A DNA stretch of 64,000 nucleotides from Peronospora farinosa (GCA_947646735.1 CANTFK010000661.1:310001-374000); one strand, 5' to 3'; shown: positions 10,817 to 22,955, counted from the first letter of the stretch. A program made the numbers and translations. Notes: a model not told the origin generated them from the sequence alone.

Positions 10817-12314
10817 CTAAGCCGCATTCGTACGGCTGGGCGAGTTGGCAGCGGCGGCAGGCGAAGCCGATCTGGAGCGTGAGCGGCGCGGGGAGTCCTT
10901 ACGCGTAGTAGGCGAGCGCGAACGCGAGCGACGGCTCGGTGAATTACCGTGGGCAGGAGAACGAGAGCGTGAGCGACGACTTGAGTCTCCCCCTCAGGAG
11001 CGACGCGAACGTAGCTACCACGGAACTCCGTGTCGTCCAGCTTCTTAATGGCGTCATCCATGTCGTCTTTTGTTTGAAACTCAGCGACGCTGAAGCACAC
11101 AAACCAATATCATAATCCACGTCAGCAATGAATAACTACCAACAGTCCATCTTACAGACCGTATGAAGCACTTACGCAGAGCCATCAGCCTCAATGTTGC
11201 AGTAAGTGACCTCGCCACCCGTGCGGAGAAAGTCCTTGACATTGCGCCAGTCCACATCACGCGGCAAATCCGTCACTCTTACTCGGAAGTCAGTGCGCTG
11301 GGGTGGGTTGCGACCTATACCAATACAAAAGCATAGCATCAATGAATTAAACACCACAAAACAATCTACATCATGAAAGCTGAGCATACCACGTTCGAAA
11401 CGGTCGCCGCCACCACGACCGTTGCCACCTCGGTCGTCGTCACCACGACGGCCACCATCACGGCCCCCGCCATCGCGACGGCCGCCATCACGACGACTGC
11501 CACCACGGGCGAGCTCCACACGAATCCTAGTCAAGCACCAGACCACAAGACACATCAGACGTCAGACCAGCTGGAGTGCTATCCTTGCTAAATCACAGCT
11601 AGAATTACCGTCCACCCAAGAAGTCGCGGCCATCCATAGAGCGAATAGCATCGTCAGCGTCCCGCGGGTCTTCGAAATCCTAGAGAAGAGGTGGAGAGGA
11701 GCAGGAAGGGGGAGGATGACGATGAAGAGACGTTGGTTGGTATGGAACGGATCGGTGACAGGCGAAGATGAAGAAGATACCGTAGCATGATGGCTTGACG
11801 CTCATTCTCTAACTCTCCCTCCAACACTAAGAAGAATGCACCGAAGACGGCGAGGCGGCCCATAAAAGAAGCAACAGACGAAGACGTCATCACCCCAAAG
11901 ACTGCAACGAGGCAAAGACCACAATCGTTACATGTGGGCGACGGCAACGGGCACATTGGCAACGTTCAACATGTAGATATGCACAAGTACAAGAAATATA
12001 CAAAAGACACACAAGTTGCCACCACTAGAGCTTGGAATCATCGATGACGAGCTTCAAAAGGTACAGTCCGCAGAGCGGACAAAAGAGGGCAGAAAAGAGG
12101 AGGGGAGAGAGTAGAGAAAGAGGGACGAAATGCCATCATGCGCACGACGTTTCACCGTAGGGGAAGAAGCAGCTCAACTCACCACGAAAGCGAAGCCTGG
12201 AGGGTTCCGCGCCACCCAAATGTTGGACACGTGTCCGTATCGGTTAAAACCGTCTTGAATCTCGCGTGAAGTGGCGTCACGTGGAAGGCCGCCCACGTAT
12301 ACACGAGTGCCCAT
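10817..12314 (-). CDS. SRSF1: SRSF1/ASF-like SR splicing factor, with an apparent frameshift in the RS domain
   Basis: Exon 1 (12314-12183) starts MGTRVYVGGLPRDATSRE and encodes the first half of RRM1. After a 503-nt intron, exon 2 (from 11679) completes RRM1 with DFEDPRDADDAIRSMDGRDF. A linker rich in Arg, Gly and Asp comes next. The second, pseudo-RRM carries VDWRNVKDFLRTGGEV, the counterpart of the SWQDLKD motif. After FRGSYVRVAPEGE the frame leaves the RS domain: the true tail (RRSRSRSPAHG, then two more RSRSRSP-type blocks, stop at 10817-10819) is one frame away. The shift maps to the C5 run at 10989-10993. Family assignment is firm. The break may be a sequencing error, since the RS repeats remain intact beyond it. 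The long first intron is a likely site of autoregulatory splicing. Confidence 0.85.
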
Positions 12315-12433
12315 CGTTGGTAGTCTAGTTAGTCTTAAGGTGTCTTGGAAGAGTCTGTCGGCGCTTTGCGACGGACAGGGTTTTTTGGATAATGACTGGG
12401 AAAACGAGAGGATATACAAATAGTACGTTAGAT

Positions 12434-12450
12434 GATCCTAATTTAGGATC
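12434..12450. promoter_or_regulatory. inverted repeat in the shared promoter of the SR factor and PNPase genes
   Basis: GATCCTA-ATT-TAGGATC forms perfect 7-bp arms with a 3-bp spacer. It sits in the 232-bp gap between two divergent start codons (12314 minus, 12547 plus). A dimeric factor site is possible; chance is also possible for arms this short. Confidence 0.25.
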
Positions 12451-12546
12451 CATCGTTTTTTTTGCTGGGACGATTGGTTTTGCCGCATTATTAATGTGAG
12501 GTACCGTACATCAACTTCATCTTGACTGTTGGTGTCAGTCATTTAA

Positions 12547-15240
12547 ATGCTGTCCATTGCAGCTCGTCGATTACCAGCTGCGGCTATCACGCGTCGCGCT
12601 GCTATTATTACAGTTCATCATCGAGTTCCTCGTGTTGCAGGCTCTGCGTTGCAATCTCGCACGTTCCTTGGTGGTCTTCGTGATTTTCTCTTTGGTGTAA
12701 AGAAGCCGTCAGCCGAAGAGGAAGAGACTGGCAAATTGCTCCAGACGCAAGAGTCATCAGAGTCCAAGTCGCATGAGAAACAGACGAAGCAGTACAAGGA
12801 GGACACTATTCCTGTGACTGGTAGCTTGGACGCAACGTCTTATAGTGTAGGCAAGCTCGCCAAGCTTGCAGACGGGGCCGTGCTGGCGTCTTGTGGTCGC
12901 ACTGTACTGCTCACGACGGTCGTAAGTGGTGATTCCAATGGCAACCCACTGGCCAATGGATCAGCTGCTCAGCGTGATTTTTTGCCGCTCACGGTGGACT
13001 TTCGAGTCAAGTCACACGCTGTTGGTCTTATTCCGGACAATCAGAAACGTCGAGAGTTTACTGGAAGCGAGGAGGAAGTGCTGCAATCGCGTGTCGTGGA
13101 TCGTGCGATCCGCCCGTTGTTTCCACGTGACTACTGTGAAGAAACGCAGCTGCTGGCGACAGTGCAGTCGTACGACCCCAACAACGACCCGCTGGTGGTG
13201 GCTGTCAACTCGGCCTCGGCAGTGCTGAGCGTGTCGGACATTCCGTGGAATGGACCAGTTGGCTGCGTGCGTGTCGTTGAAGTCGATGGCCAGTTGGTGG
13301 TCAACCCTACTGCTCCGCAGCGCGATGCCGCTACACTTAATGTGCTCTATGCCGGTACAGCCGAACGTGTTATCATGGTGGAAGCCTCGGGTGACGAGGT
13401 GAATGAAATGCGCTTGGATGAGGCGCTAGATTTGGCGCAGGTGCATGTACGACTAGCAATTAAAGAGCAGAAGCAATTTGCTCGAGAGCACGGAAAGCCG
13501 AAGCGTGTATACTCACCACTGTTTGTTGCGCCGGAAGTTTGGGCCAAGGCAGAGGAGCTCGGTCGTAAAGACGCAGAGGCATTCATTGCAAGTGGTCGCG
13601 TTGGTAAACTTGATCGCCAACAAGGAGAACGTGAAGTATACGGCAAGATGCTGAATGGCATGCGTCAACACTTTGCCAGCGCATCTCCTCCTGTAAATGA
13701 TGCTGCTATTCAACGCGCTGCGCATGACACGTTCCAGCGTGTGCTGCGTGAACGTATCTTGACAGTTGCGAAGGAAACGAAGGGTTCGAAGAACAGGCAC
13801 GTGCGAGCCGATGGTCGTCCGGTTCGAATCGTTCGTCCGCTTGAGATGGACACTGGCGCGCTGCCGATGGCCCACGGGTCGTCTGTGTTCGCTCGTGGCG
13901 AAACGCAGACTCTATGTTCCGTGACGCTGGGACCTCTAGAGCGTGGTCTTCGTCTCCGTGGTGCACTCCATGAAGCGCGTGAACAGGCTGAGCCTCATGC
14001 TCCTATGCCGCTAAAAAATGCCATGCTACACTACGAGTTCCCGCCGTTTTGTGTAAATGAAACCGGTCGCGTGGGTGGCACTAATCGACGCATGATCGGC
14101 CACGGCGCTCTGGCCGAGAAGGCAATTCTGCCTATTTTGCCGTCTATCACTGAGTTTCCATATACTATTCGCATGACGTCAGAGGTGGTAGGCTCGGACG
14201 GATCGTCGTCTATGGCAACAGTATGTGGCGTGTCGCTAGCGCTTATGGACGCTGGTGTTCCTGTTCGCCGTGCAGTCGCAGGTATTGCCATAGGTCTTGT
14301 TACTGCCGGCGACCCGTTTGCTGGTCAGGAAAAGCGCATTGAAGAGGGCGATTACCAGTTGTTGACCGATATTCTAGGATCTGAGGACCACTATGGAGAT
14401 ATGGACTTTAAAGTGGCAGGCACTACATCTGGTGTGACGGCATTGCAGCTGGATGTAAAGCTTCCTGGTGGCGTTCCGCTTCATGTGTTGAAAGAGGGAC
14501 TGCGCGAAGCCAAGCAGGCGCGTTTGCATGTGCTGCGCCGAATGGGCATCGAACTCGCTGAACCACGCAAGACTCTAAAAAGTAGTGGCAGCTCGTTGCC
14601 GAATGTGAGCATCGAGTGCGTCATTGCCACGAACTTGATTGGTGCGCTGATCGGTGTTGGAGGTAGCAACATCCGTGACCTGGAATCGCGATTCAACGTC
14701 TCTGTAAGCATCGTAGATCGCCGTGAAGGCATTGTGCAAGTCGTGGGGTCAGCTGAAGACGCTGACAAAGCCCGCGAGTGGCTGCGCACTGAACTGACTG
14801 AAGTTGCGAAAGCTGGTCCTCGTGGCAATAGCCACAACAACAACAACAACGATAGCGACTCTAACAAGAGCTGGTCAAACTTTTTCCGCAAAGGTGAGCG
14901 CTACACGATGCGTGTGACGCAGGTCATGGATTTTGGCGCTATCCTCGAGTCTTCTACTGGCCAGCGTGGTTTTGTGCATATCTCGGAGCTCTCGCGCGAT
15001 AAGATCAGCAATATCCAGAACGTAGTGTCAGAAGGACAAGAGATGGAGTTTGAGTGTCTGCAGGACGGTGTTCCAGGTAAAATGTCTCGTCGAGTTCTAT
15101 TGAGTGCAGAAGGAAGCGAGAGCGCCTCGACAACTTCAGAGACGCCAGTGTCCCAAAACAACAAGCCCCAGTCCCGTCGATCGTCAAATTTGTCACGCCG
15201 ACCCAAGACCGCTCGCCGCCCGCGTTCTCCGTCTAATTAG
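12547..15240 (+). CDS. PNPT1: mitochondrial polynucleotide phosphorylase
   Basis: Single exon, 897 aa. The protein has an Arg/Ala-rich N-terminal presequence (MLSIAARRLPAAAITRRAA). Two RNase PH domains follow, about residues 90-320 and 425-660. The second holds MTSEVVGSDGSSSMATVCG and, further on, the metal-binding stretch DILGSEDHYGDMDFKVAG typical of PNPase. A KH domain follows with the GVGG loop (LIGALIGVGGSNIRDLES). An S1 domain comes next (VTQVMDFGAILES, GFVHISELS), and the tail is Ser/Arg-rich. The enzyme degrades RNA 3'-5' by phosphorolysis, or adds tails, here presumably in mitochondria. All core domains are intact. Confidence 0.95.
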   Translation: MLSIAARRLPAAAITRRAAIITVHHRVPRVAGSALQSRTFLGGLRDFLFGVKKPSAEEEETGKLLQTQESSESKSHEKQTKQYKEDTIPVTGSLDATSYSVGKLAKLADGAVLASCGRTVLLTTVVSGDSNGNPLANGSAAQRDFLPLTVDFRVKSHAVGLIPDNQKRREFTGSEEEVLQSRVVDRAIRPLFPRDYCEETQLLATVQSYDPNNDPLVVAVNSASAVLSVSDIPWNGPVGCVRVVEVDGQLVVNPTAPQRDAATLNVLYAGTAERVIMVEASGDEVNEMRLDEALDLAQVHVRLAIKEQKQFAREHGKPKRVYSPLFVAPEVWAKAEELGRKDAEAFIASGRVGKLDRQQGEREVYGKMLNGMRQHFASASPPVNDAAIQRAAHDTFQRVLRERILTVAKETKGSKNRHVRADGRPVRIVRPLEMDTGALPMAHGSSVFARGETQTLCSVTLGPLERGLRLRGALHEAREQAEPHAPMPLKNAMLHYEFPPFCVNETGRVGGTNRRMIGHGALAEKAILPILPSITEFPYTIRMTSEVVGSDGSSSMATVCGVSLALMDAGVPVRRAVAGIAIGLVTAGDPFAGQEKRIEEGDYQLLTDILGSEDHYGDMDFKVAGTTSGVTALQLDVKLPGGVPLHVLKEGLREAKQARLHVLRRMGIELAEPRKTLKSSGSSLPNVSIECVIATNLIGALIGVGGSNIRDLESRFNVSVSIVDRREGIVQVVGSAEDADKAREWLRTELTEVAKAGPRGNSHNNNNNDSDSNKSWSNFFRKGERYTMRVTQVMDFGAILESSTGQRGFVHISELSRDKISNIQNVVSEGQEMEFECLQDGVPGKMSRRVLLSAEGSESASTTSETPVSQNNKPQSRRSSNLSRRPKTARRPRSPSN

Positions 15241-15536
15241 TAGATTACATTGGAAGGCAGAGACGATTTCGAAATCGTTGATGTTTTAGAGCATACAGTC
15301 GTTCCAGCAGTAACATGTGCTGTTTTTGACATTCCAATACTGCAAGTGGCACATCTCGAGTGCAATATTGTACAAAGAAGATTGTCTTTATCAGCAACAT
15401 TATCGCCTTCCACCTCGATAGAAATATAGTTGTGTAAGTTGCTAATTGACCAATTGTCTACATAATAGCATTTGTCCAAAAGTATACTGTATACTTATGA
15501 AAAAGAGTTTGTAACATAATGCTACACAAAGACATG

Positions 15537-15985
15537 ATGGCGACATCTCACCACAAGTTTTCGCTCCATAGTGACCATAGCTACGTCAAGATCGCCATGT
15601 ATGTCTCGTTTATACTGTATGCAACTGACTGGCACTTGTATCTTACAATGTTGTGTATTGCGACTTCTATTACAGCTTCTCTGAGGACGGTTTTGTGCCG
15701 GTAGACGACGTAAAGCAGCTAAAATTTGCCATTTACAACACGCTCAAGACAGTGTTTGGTGTCGTGGGAGCATCGGCTAGTGAGTTTGACGTCTTGGCGT
15801 TTAATAAGATGGCGGCAAATAGCAGTGAACCCACTACAGCATTGTTTCGAGTCCGGCGTGGTGGACTGGAGACTCTGCGAGGTGCTATCACCATGTGTAC
15901 AACTATCAACGGGAAGCTATGCAAGCTAGAGGTTCTACACATGGGCGACTCGCTCATGGACATGGCTTCTGGACGATTTTTGTAG
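15537..15985 (+). CDS. RNase P/MRP subunit, Rpp14/Pop5 family
   Basis: Two exons (15537-15598, 15676-15985) with a GTATGT...TTACAG intron give 123 aa from MATSHHKFSLHS; in-frame ATGs at 15519 and 15534 would add up to six residues. The core LKFAIYNTLKTVFGVVGAS and the later ITMCTTINGKLCKLEVLHMG fit the alpha-beta fold of the Rpp14/Pop5 family (small subunits of RNase P and RNase MRP, which process tRNA and rRNA precursors). The sequence looks closer to Rpp14 than to Pop5, but I cannot decide. The gene converges with RICTOR, leaving 90 bp between the stops. Confidence 0.7.
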
Positions 15986-16075
15986 ATGTAGGGGGTCAAA
16001 ACGATAGAGATCAAACGTGGCAGACATGTGACTTACGTATCCAATGTCAAGCTCGTTTCTACGAGTCTGAAAGAC

Positions 16076-19000
16076 TTACACAGCAGCTTCAGGGGCACCA
16101 ACAACAATGGTCTTTTCCGAAAAAGCTGAGCGCTTGCGGCTGCGTTTAAGCAGTACAGTGCGATCGATGGGGCCGTTGTGTGCGTTTAGCCGCATTGTTG
16201 AACGCTGATCGCCACTGGAACTTAGAGCATTCTGCATGGACGACATGCGTGAGACACCAGACGTAGCCTGCATGGCTGAGTTCAGTGACTGAACCGAGGC
16301 CGTAAATGACGGGATCGAAGGTGATGATCGACGCCGCCGCATTTTTCGTCCGGTTGGTACACGCTGATGCGTTTGGTTGCCCTGCTCCTTCTCATCCTCA
16401 ATCCGTAGGGTATCGAGCACTTCATCAGTAAGCGTCGCTCGGTCGAACGCGTTAAGCACAAACTGCCGCAGAGCCAACCGATAGCTGTACTTCTCCAATA
16501 GTGCATGTACGTACATCAACAGCACCGGTTCCTCGAACAACTCAGACTTTGATGAACGCAACTTGTTGAGTGAAGCATGTGCCTCCTTCTGTGTGATGTG
16601 ATTACTCAGGTCAGCAACAAATCGCAGTACCTCACGCCACTCGTTAGGCATCTTGTCACGCCGGCGTATTAGCAGTCGCTGCAGAGGCGACGCGCCAGGC
16701 GTCTGCGTCAATGGACAGGGATGCAATGATCTACATGGTGGCCACATGAAGAGAGAAGTGCAGTTTTGGGGGACAGCAATGGAAGTACGAGACGCATCAC
16801 GCGGAGCATCCCATCCAAGACGAGCCAGATGCCGGCGACCTGCAGATGACCGAGCTAGCAAGCCGAGTACGAAGAAGCATGTTCCGCGAATGGATACGAG
16901 CGGTGAATCTGTGGCCAGCTTCACGATCATCTCCACAAAGTCTTGTGTATAGTGGCTCAGCAGATTATAACCGCGCAGTGTGGCGGACACGTGACCCAGC
17001 GCCCACAGCGCAGCACGCTTTTCAAGCGGAACGCTCGCAGCGTCTCGAAGACATGCAAGAAATTCCGGTAAATGTCCAGATGCGTGCAGGATCTGACAGC
17101 CGGCACTAGTTTTTGCTAGCTCACCGTACAAGTGTACCGGCAGCGGCACCGTACGCGGACGAAGAGGCAGCAACTGCAGCGTAAATTCGACAGACTTGAG
17201 CAGAAGACGTTTTACACTGCCATTTGAAGTGTTGCTGCCCGCAGCAGAGTCCATTTCTACACGGAAATTCCATACCGCACGTTCACCAGGGGCGCATAAT
17301 GAACACAGTGGTGCCGACAAGTATTGAGGTGAGCGCTGTTCAGGTTGACACGAGCTCCAATCCTTGTTCTCGTCCTTTGCAGCGTCCGCCGGAGACGATC
17401 CAGTATCGGCAAAGTCCAGTGACGAAGACATCGTCTCCGACGTGCGGTCCATACTTCCTCCAGCTGAGTTTGACGCCGACCGCGCACCCAACATTTTCTG
17501 CTGCGTATCGCTAGAAAGAGTAGATCCACCACCGCTAGCAGATCCGCTCGTGGACACAAAACCTCCATTGCTCTGAGGAGGAGGCTTCGTAAATCCGCGC
17601 CGGTCAACTGGTTGTGTGCCCAAAAACAAACAAGCTTGCAATGTCTGTTGTGAATTTACCACAACTGGTTGTGGCATATTGCGCGCATCCACAACGATCC
17701 CTTTCACACGGATCGAGTTCATGCGAAGTTCGTCCCCGATGCCAGTCGTTTCATCCTCTTCGCGCATTGCACCATCAATATACGTTTCCAAAATGAGGCT
17801 TGACGGGGGCCCACTTCCTGGAGGGCCCACGATCTTTACTTCCATGTTCCACGGCATACGATAAAGCCAATCCAGACCCCATAGAGAACGCTGGCTGCTT
17901 CCACCACTAGGAGGCTTAAGCCCAACGCCACCGCCTCTCTTCATTGGTACATTCACAGGAATAGGCGTAGGGGAACATGTTTGACGAGAGTTCGTCGAGC
18001 TACTATTTGATCCGCGTTCACGTCCAGCCGCATCACGATGTAAGCCACGGAAAAGCGCGTGCTCTACGGCATGCACGTACGAAATGTGTTTTTCACGACG
18101 CCAGGCAGCAAGTGTGCGCGGAATCCAGTCGCCAGTCTCACGGAGAAAGTTTAGTCCCTCAGCAAGCGAGAGTGACCTGAGAAGCAGCGACTCGGCTCTC
18201 TTATCCTTGAGTTGAATGAGCTTCATCGGTCGCTTTAGAATCATTGCTAAAAGGCATGCAGGCGTCTCGGCAGCCTCTTCCAGTACACTCAGTGCCGCTT
18301 TGGCAACCTCCTCTTCCTGTGTAAGCTGTGTCACCAATGCATCGACACCCCACTTGTCAAAATCCGCCACCTCAGAGCGCAACAATGCGCGCAATAAACA
18401 GGTCGCATACAGACGCAACGCCTTGGAACCCTCCATCATCCAAGACTGAAGCAGCTTGCGGGAGCTCCCGTCAACCGAGTAATCGAGATTAGCTAGAATA
18501 AGACGACACAGGAAGTCATGGCCCTTAGTAGTCCCCATGACATAAAGCCGCTGGAACAGGTTCGACTGCTCCATCATCTTCAGGCCTTCTTTGCTCGAAC
18601 TCATCAGTCCCAGAAGTGTAAAGTACTCGCGCAGCATTCGCCGCGACACATAATCGGGTGAAAACATACGCGCCTTAAGCACACCAATGTGCGACTCCAC
18701 TATAGCAGCTTCAGGTCGCGCTTCCAGCTCTAGCGCTGACGAAATCTCTGTAAGCAGTTGACCGCGGCGGTCAGTTTTCAAGAAGAGCAAACCTTCAGGG
18801 TGGTTCAATAGTAGCGTATACATTTGACAGGCCGGACGCAGATACGGCACGTGATCTGGTATCCAATACAGGTTGGAGAAATAACCCTTGTTGCCTTGAT
18901 CGCAACGGAAGAAACCTGACAAACGCTTGAAAAACTTTGTTTTCATAGCTTCCGAAAGCCGCTGCGGGTTGGTAAGTGGACCCTCGAGCATCTCGGAGAT

Positions 19001-20842
19001 AATGTCCCAGTTCCAATTCTTGTAATTTTTGTCTGTCAAAACGCGTGCACGGTTGTGTAGCATGTCTTTAAAGGTGCTGTCATCCATCTGTGCATCCAGC
19101 GATTGTTTTAGCTCGAGGACCATCAATTCTCGCGATGTTAAGCTATCCTTTAGTTGTGCCGTCGCACTTTTTGTGCCACGTTGTGCTGAAGGAGCCGCTA
19201 CAGCGTAATTTGCAGAGCCACCGCCAGTTCCGCCAATACCGCCACCACCACTAGATGATGGAAGACGCACTACACCTGCAATCTGTTGCAGAGCAAGTAA
19301 ACTTGACGGCCGATTCGTATCGCGTAGGAGCTCAGATGCCAATTGTACACCATTAATGCCGCTGCTACCATAAGAGACTAAAGACACACCACGTGTGGCA
19401 ATACTGCCAGAATTTGCGCCAACTGCATTAGCCAGCTCGCCCAACATCTCACTAGCTCGAATCGATTTTTCGCGTTGTAAACGCTCCAAAAGGCTCTTAG
19501 CATGGTCTCCAAGAGACATTGTAGTCGTAGTCGTGAGTGAAGTCGACGATACTAGTCGAGGAAGCGCAAGCAAAGACGCACAGTGCTGGTCTGGAAGCAA
19601 GCGCGAGGCCATTCTCAAGATATCGGCCAACAGGTCCATCGCTGGCTCAGCCAGTGTTCGTGATGGACCCGTACCTAGAGTCACTAGTGCCTCCAAGATA
19701 CCACAGTGAATCATAGCTAGCAGGACAATGACCGTGTAGTTGTCCAATAGATTGTGGTTGACTGCAAGCGGCATTTGCTCTGCACTTGATAAGGTTGTAG
19801 GGAGAACTGGTGCGTCTGCTGCTGCATCTGCTGGCGACTTGTCAAAGCTCGTCTTCTTGTAAAAGATCTCGCAAATAGTAGACAATACTGCTTTCTGTAC
19901 ATCCTCGCCCACCGGTCGTACCAGCAGTTGAATCAGTGACTGCAGACCTTGTGGATTGCTCGTAAGTACCACCATTCCTGTCCACGACCGCATCATAGTA
20001 ACGATGGCATTTCGACTCGCCATCCATCGTTGTCTTCGTTCATTGCCTGCTGGTAGATCGGTATCTGTAAATGGTGCCATAAGCACTTGTGAATCCACAA
20101 AAGGCTCAATAAACTTGCGTGTCGACGGCTCATTCAAAATTAGCAGCAGTGTCATAAGCAGTGAGTCAGCAAGATCTTGGAAAGACGGCTCCAAAATCGC
20201 ATCCACTAATATCTTGGTGCCATTGGCCTCCGCTACAATCTCCACATTCAGCAGTGCCAGCTCTCGCAGTGTCTCCAAACACACTCGTCGCATATTGTCA
20301 TCTTTGTGTCCTGCAATGGCCGTCAACGACGTCACGAGACCCGTCGGCATCTGAGCAGCATCAATCTCCATCACCCTCCGCACCACTTTTAGAGCTTGCA
20401 CCCGCTCCGCCAAATGTTTCTGCTCACGCTCCAACGATCGCACCACAAACACCGGTACATTGAGGTCCACAAAGTGTTTAATGCTTCCGCTGCTACTGAT
20501 AGAATAGCGCAGGGCTCTCAACGCCCCTGCGCGGGTGGATGAGTCGGAATCGCACACCAGTCGACGCATGGCTTTCATAAGCCGTTCCATGGGGAAACTA
20601 TCGAGCAGCAGCGGGTCATTTTTTAACTCCTATTCAGACCAAACAGTATGTTTTTAGTTAGTTAATGGGCTCCAATGGGAGTGAAAAAAAACGGATAAAA
20701 CTTCAGAGTCACGTACGTAGCAGACGCGACCGGTGCTGTCGAGTTTAGACTTTCGATCGAGAGTACTGTGCTCAATGAGCATGCAGATGGCGGCCAAGCT
20801 GCTGTCTCCACGTGAAGCCAAGCTTCTACGCTGTGTCGCCAT
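16076..20842 (-). CDS. RICTOR: RICTOR, scaffold subunit of TOR complex 2
   Basis: Two exons (20842-20717 and 20626-16076) encode 1558 aa. The N-terminal armadillo-like region has RICTOR signatures: AGALRALRYSI, FVVRSLERE, AIAGHKDDNMRRVCLETLRE and LNEPSTRKFIEP. The middle has the hallmark NWNWDIISEMLEGPLTNPQR followed by MKTKFFKRLSGFFR. The C-terminal region has LYGELAKTSAGCQILHASGH and a helical part leading into a basic Ser-rich tail. RICTOR holds TORC2 together at membranes and is needed for phosphorylation of AGC kinases. The linker (about 17380-18010) is low-complexity Ser/Gly/Pro. The first coding exon is short and would be lost if only the long ORF (from 20590) were annotated. Confidence 0.93.
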
Positions 20843-21031
20843 GCTGAGGAGGTCACTTGCGTGTCTGACTTTTTTGTCAAAAAAAATAGTGTATACCCTT
20901 AGAAAAAAGTGGTGTATACATGTTAGAAAAACGTGCTGTATTCGATTCGATAGTTTTCTGGCGTGGGTTTTGGGATCAAAGTGTAGCTGTGAAAAAGACC
21001 CTGCCTTGGGTGTTTTGAATTGACTGGATCG

Positions 21032-21942
21032 ATGGCAACCGTGGGGATGAACCGACTGTTGCGCAGCGTGGCGACGCTGACAGTGTCTGCTCCGCGCGCT
21101 AGTCTCGTGCGTACGGCAAGCACGCAGACTGCCGCCATGCCGGTCAACTTGTCACTGGCCAAGGAGAAGCCGATGCCACCGCCGCGCGTGATCCCTGCAG
21201 CGCAAGACGTTAACGTGTTGCCGTCCGGCGATCTGGAGCTGCAGCTGCTGTCGCTGTCCGAAGACTCGCAGGAGCTAGGCACTGTTATTATGAATGGTGA
21301 GGTGTTTGGTGCGCCCGATCGCGTTGACATCCTGCAGCGTGTGGTGCGCTGGCAGCTTGCGTGCCGTCGTGCTGGCACTAACAAAACCAAGACGCGCTCC
21401 GAGGTGAGTGGCTCGACGCGCAAGCCGTGGAAGCAAAAAGGATCAGGCCGTGCTCGTGTAGGTGACATTCGTGCGCCACAATGGCGCGGCGGTTACCGTG
21501 TGCACGGTCCTGTGCTGCGCGACTTCTCGTACAATCTGCCCAAGAAGGTGCGCGCCATGGGCCTGCGCGTGGCATTATCTACCAAGCTACGTGAAGGAAA
21601 GCTTGCTGTCGTAGACTCGTTGGATATTGATGTACGAATGCTGTTGCTGTTTGTTGCTCTGTTGCTGCAGAGTGGGTGGTAATGGTGTGTCTTTATTGGT
21701 GTGAGCAGGTTACCAAGACGAAAGATATGAAGAAGTTGTTGGGTGGCCGTGGATGGGACCACGCCTTGTTTGTTGGTGGTGAAAAAGTAGATTCGCGTTT
21801 TGTGCTGGCTACGCGTAACATCCCGCACGTGGACACGATGCCGCAGAACAAGATCAATGTCTACTCGATTCTACAGAAAGACTTGCTGATTATCACGAAG
21901 GACGCCGTCAAGTACCTTGAGGATCGTCTTCACGTTGACTAG
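21032..21942 (+). CDS. MRPL4: mitochondrial ribosomal protein L4 (uL4m)
   Basis: Exons 21032-21631 and 21709-21942 give 277 aa. The first ATG in frame is at 21032 (MATVGMNRLLRSVATLTVSA, presequence-like). The uL4 core is clear: WQLACRRAGTNKTKTRSEV, RKPWKQKGSGRARVGDIRAPQWRGG with its Arg/Gly-rich loop, and LPKKVRAMGLRVALSTKL. Together with the presequence this places it in the mitochondrial large subunit. The start is about 190 bp from that of RICTOR, so the two share a divergent promoter. It converges on the coiled-coil gene at 22083. Confidence 0.93.
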
Positions 21943-22035
21943 AGCAGTAGCTGCAACTCGACCGACAAGTACAGACAATCAGGAGGGCGAGAAGAGGCAA
22001 AGCAAGTTACAGATAGAGCGTAACAACGTTCAGGA

Positions 22036-22046
22036 CCCCCCCCCCC
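22036..22046. repeat. C11 homopolymer between convergent genes
   Basis: Eleven cytosines in the 140-bp gap between the MRPL4 stop and the stop of the minus-strand gene at 22083. Probably untranslated sequence; its length may be unreliable. Confidence 0.6.
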
Positions 22047-22082
22047 TCCCGTTTTCACCCTTTCCTTTAACAACCTTGTCCT

Positions 22083-22732
22083 TCATATTTCGTTCGAGGG
22101 CACTTCACTGAGGTCAAGTGCTGTTGTATGTGCCGGCTGCTTCACTGTAGCGCGCAGCCGCTCTTCCACAGGTGCTGGCTCACAAACCTCGATAGCAGCC
22201 GAGTCGCAAGCATTCAGCAAATGTGCCTGACCCAAAAACTCCTTAGCTTCCGTCAGTTCAGTCATCAGTGCCTCACGCTGCTTGGCCATAGTTGCTTCGA
22301 GCTCTTCTCGCTTCGTCCGATAGCTGTGGCCATTCGTCAACACCTTTGTCAGCGCCTGCTTGATTATGCGACTCTCACGCTTGATCTCCGCCAAGTCATT
22401 CGCACTGGCTCCTGCTGCAGGCTCAAACTCGCCTACAGCCATACGCTCCAAGTGCCAGCCCTTTAATTTTCTCATCCGAGCGCCGGGTGCGCTCAGGTTC
22501 AGAATTTCCTGGAAATTGTCATCATTGCAGCGTTGCTACATGGACGTTGTCAATCATTGGTTGCGTCGGATCTAAAAGGCTCAAGACGTACGTCGTACAC
22601 TGCCGCGAGCTCCATCCACCTTCCTTCCAGATCGTTTCGTGTGTAGAGGTCGCACAGCTCGCAGATGGAGGCCGCAATGGTAGCGCCTTTGGCCGCTCCA
22701 TCGTCCTTCCCCTTACTTCGCTGCAACATCAT
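22083..22732 (-). CDS. unrecognised coiled-coil protein (188 aa)
   Basis: Exons 22732-22592 and 22508-22083, joined by a GTACGT...TTCCAG intron, keep an open frame of 188 aa. It starts at the first of two ATGs (MMLQRSKGKDD). The first half contains SICELCDLYTRNDLEGRW; the second contains a charged helical region (about residues 100-150) that should form a coiled coil. The size and build resemble small adaptor subunits of membrane-traffic or ciliary complexes, but no signature allows a name. The frame upstream of 22732 opens only with a TTG. Confidence 0.6.
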
Positions 22733-22955
22733 TACAGCGTCTGACTCAAATATGTGAGATATCTTAGATAGTACTTTCAAGTATGTGATGTATTAATACA
22801 TATGTAATACTATCTTTCACAAATAACACTATTAAATTTGGCCATTTCAATGATTATTGTATAAATCGTTAAGTGTACCTATTTTTTAAACCATGTATAT
22901 TTTACATATACCTATTTACCCATATTTTTTGCTGGTTCGTAAGTCAGTCGTAATA

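Noticed and set aside
11373..11790. Plus-strand ORFs rich in Thr/Arg/Pro
   Set aside because: They are the reverse of the Gly/Arg linker and long intron of the SR factor.
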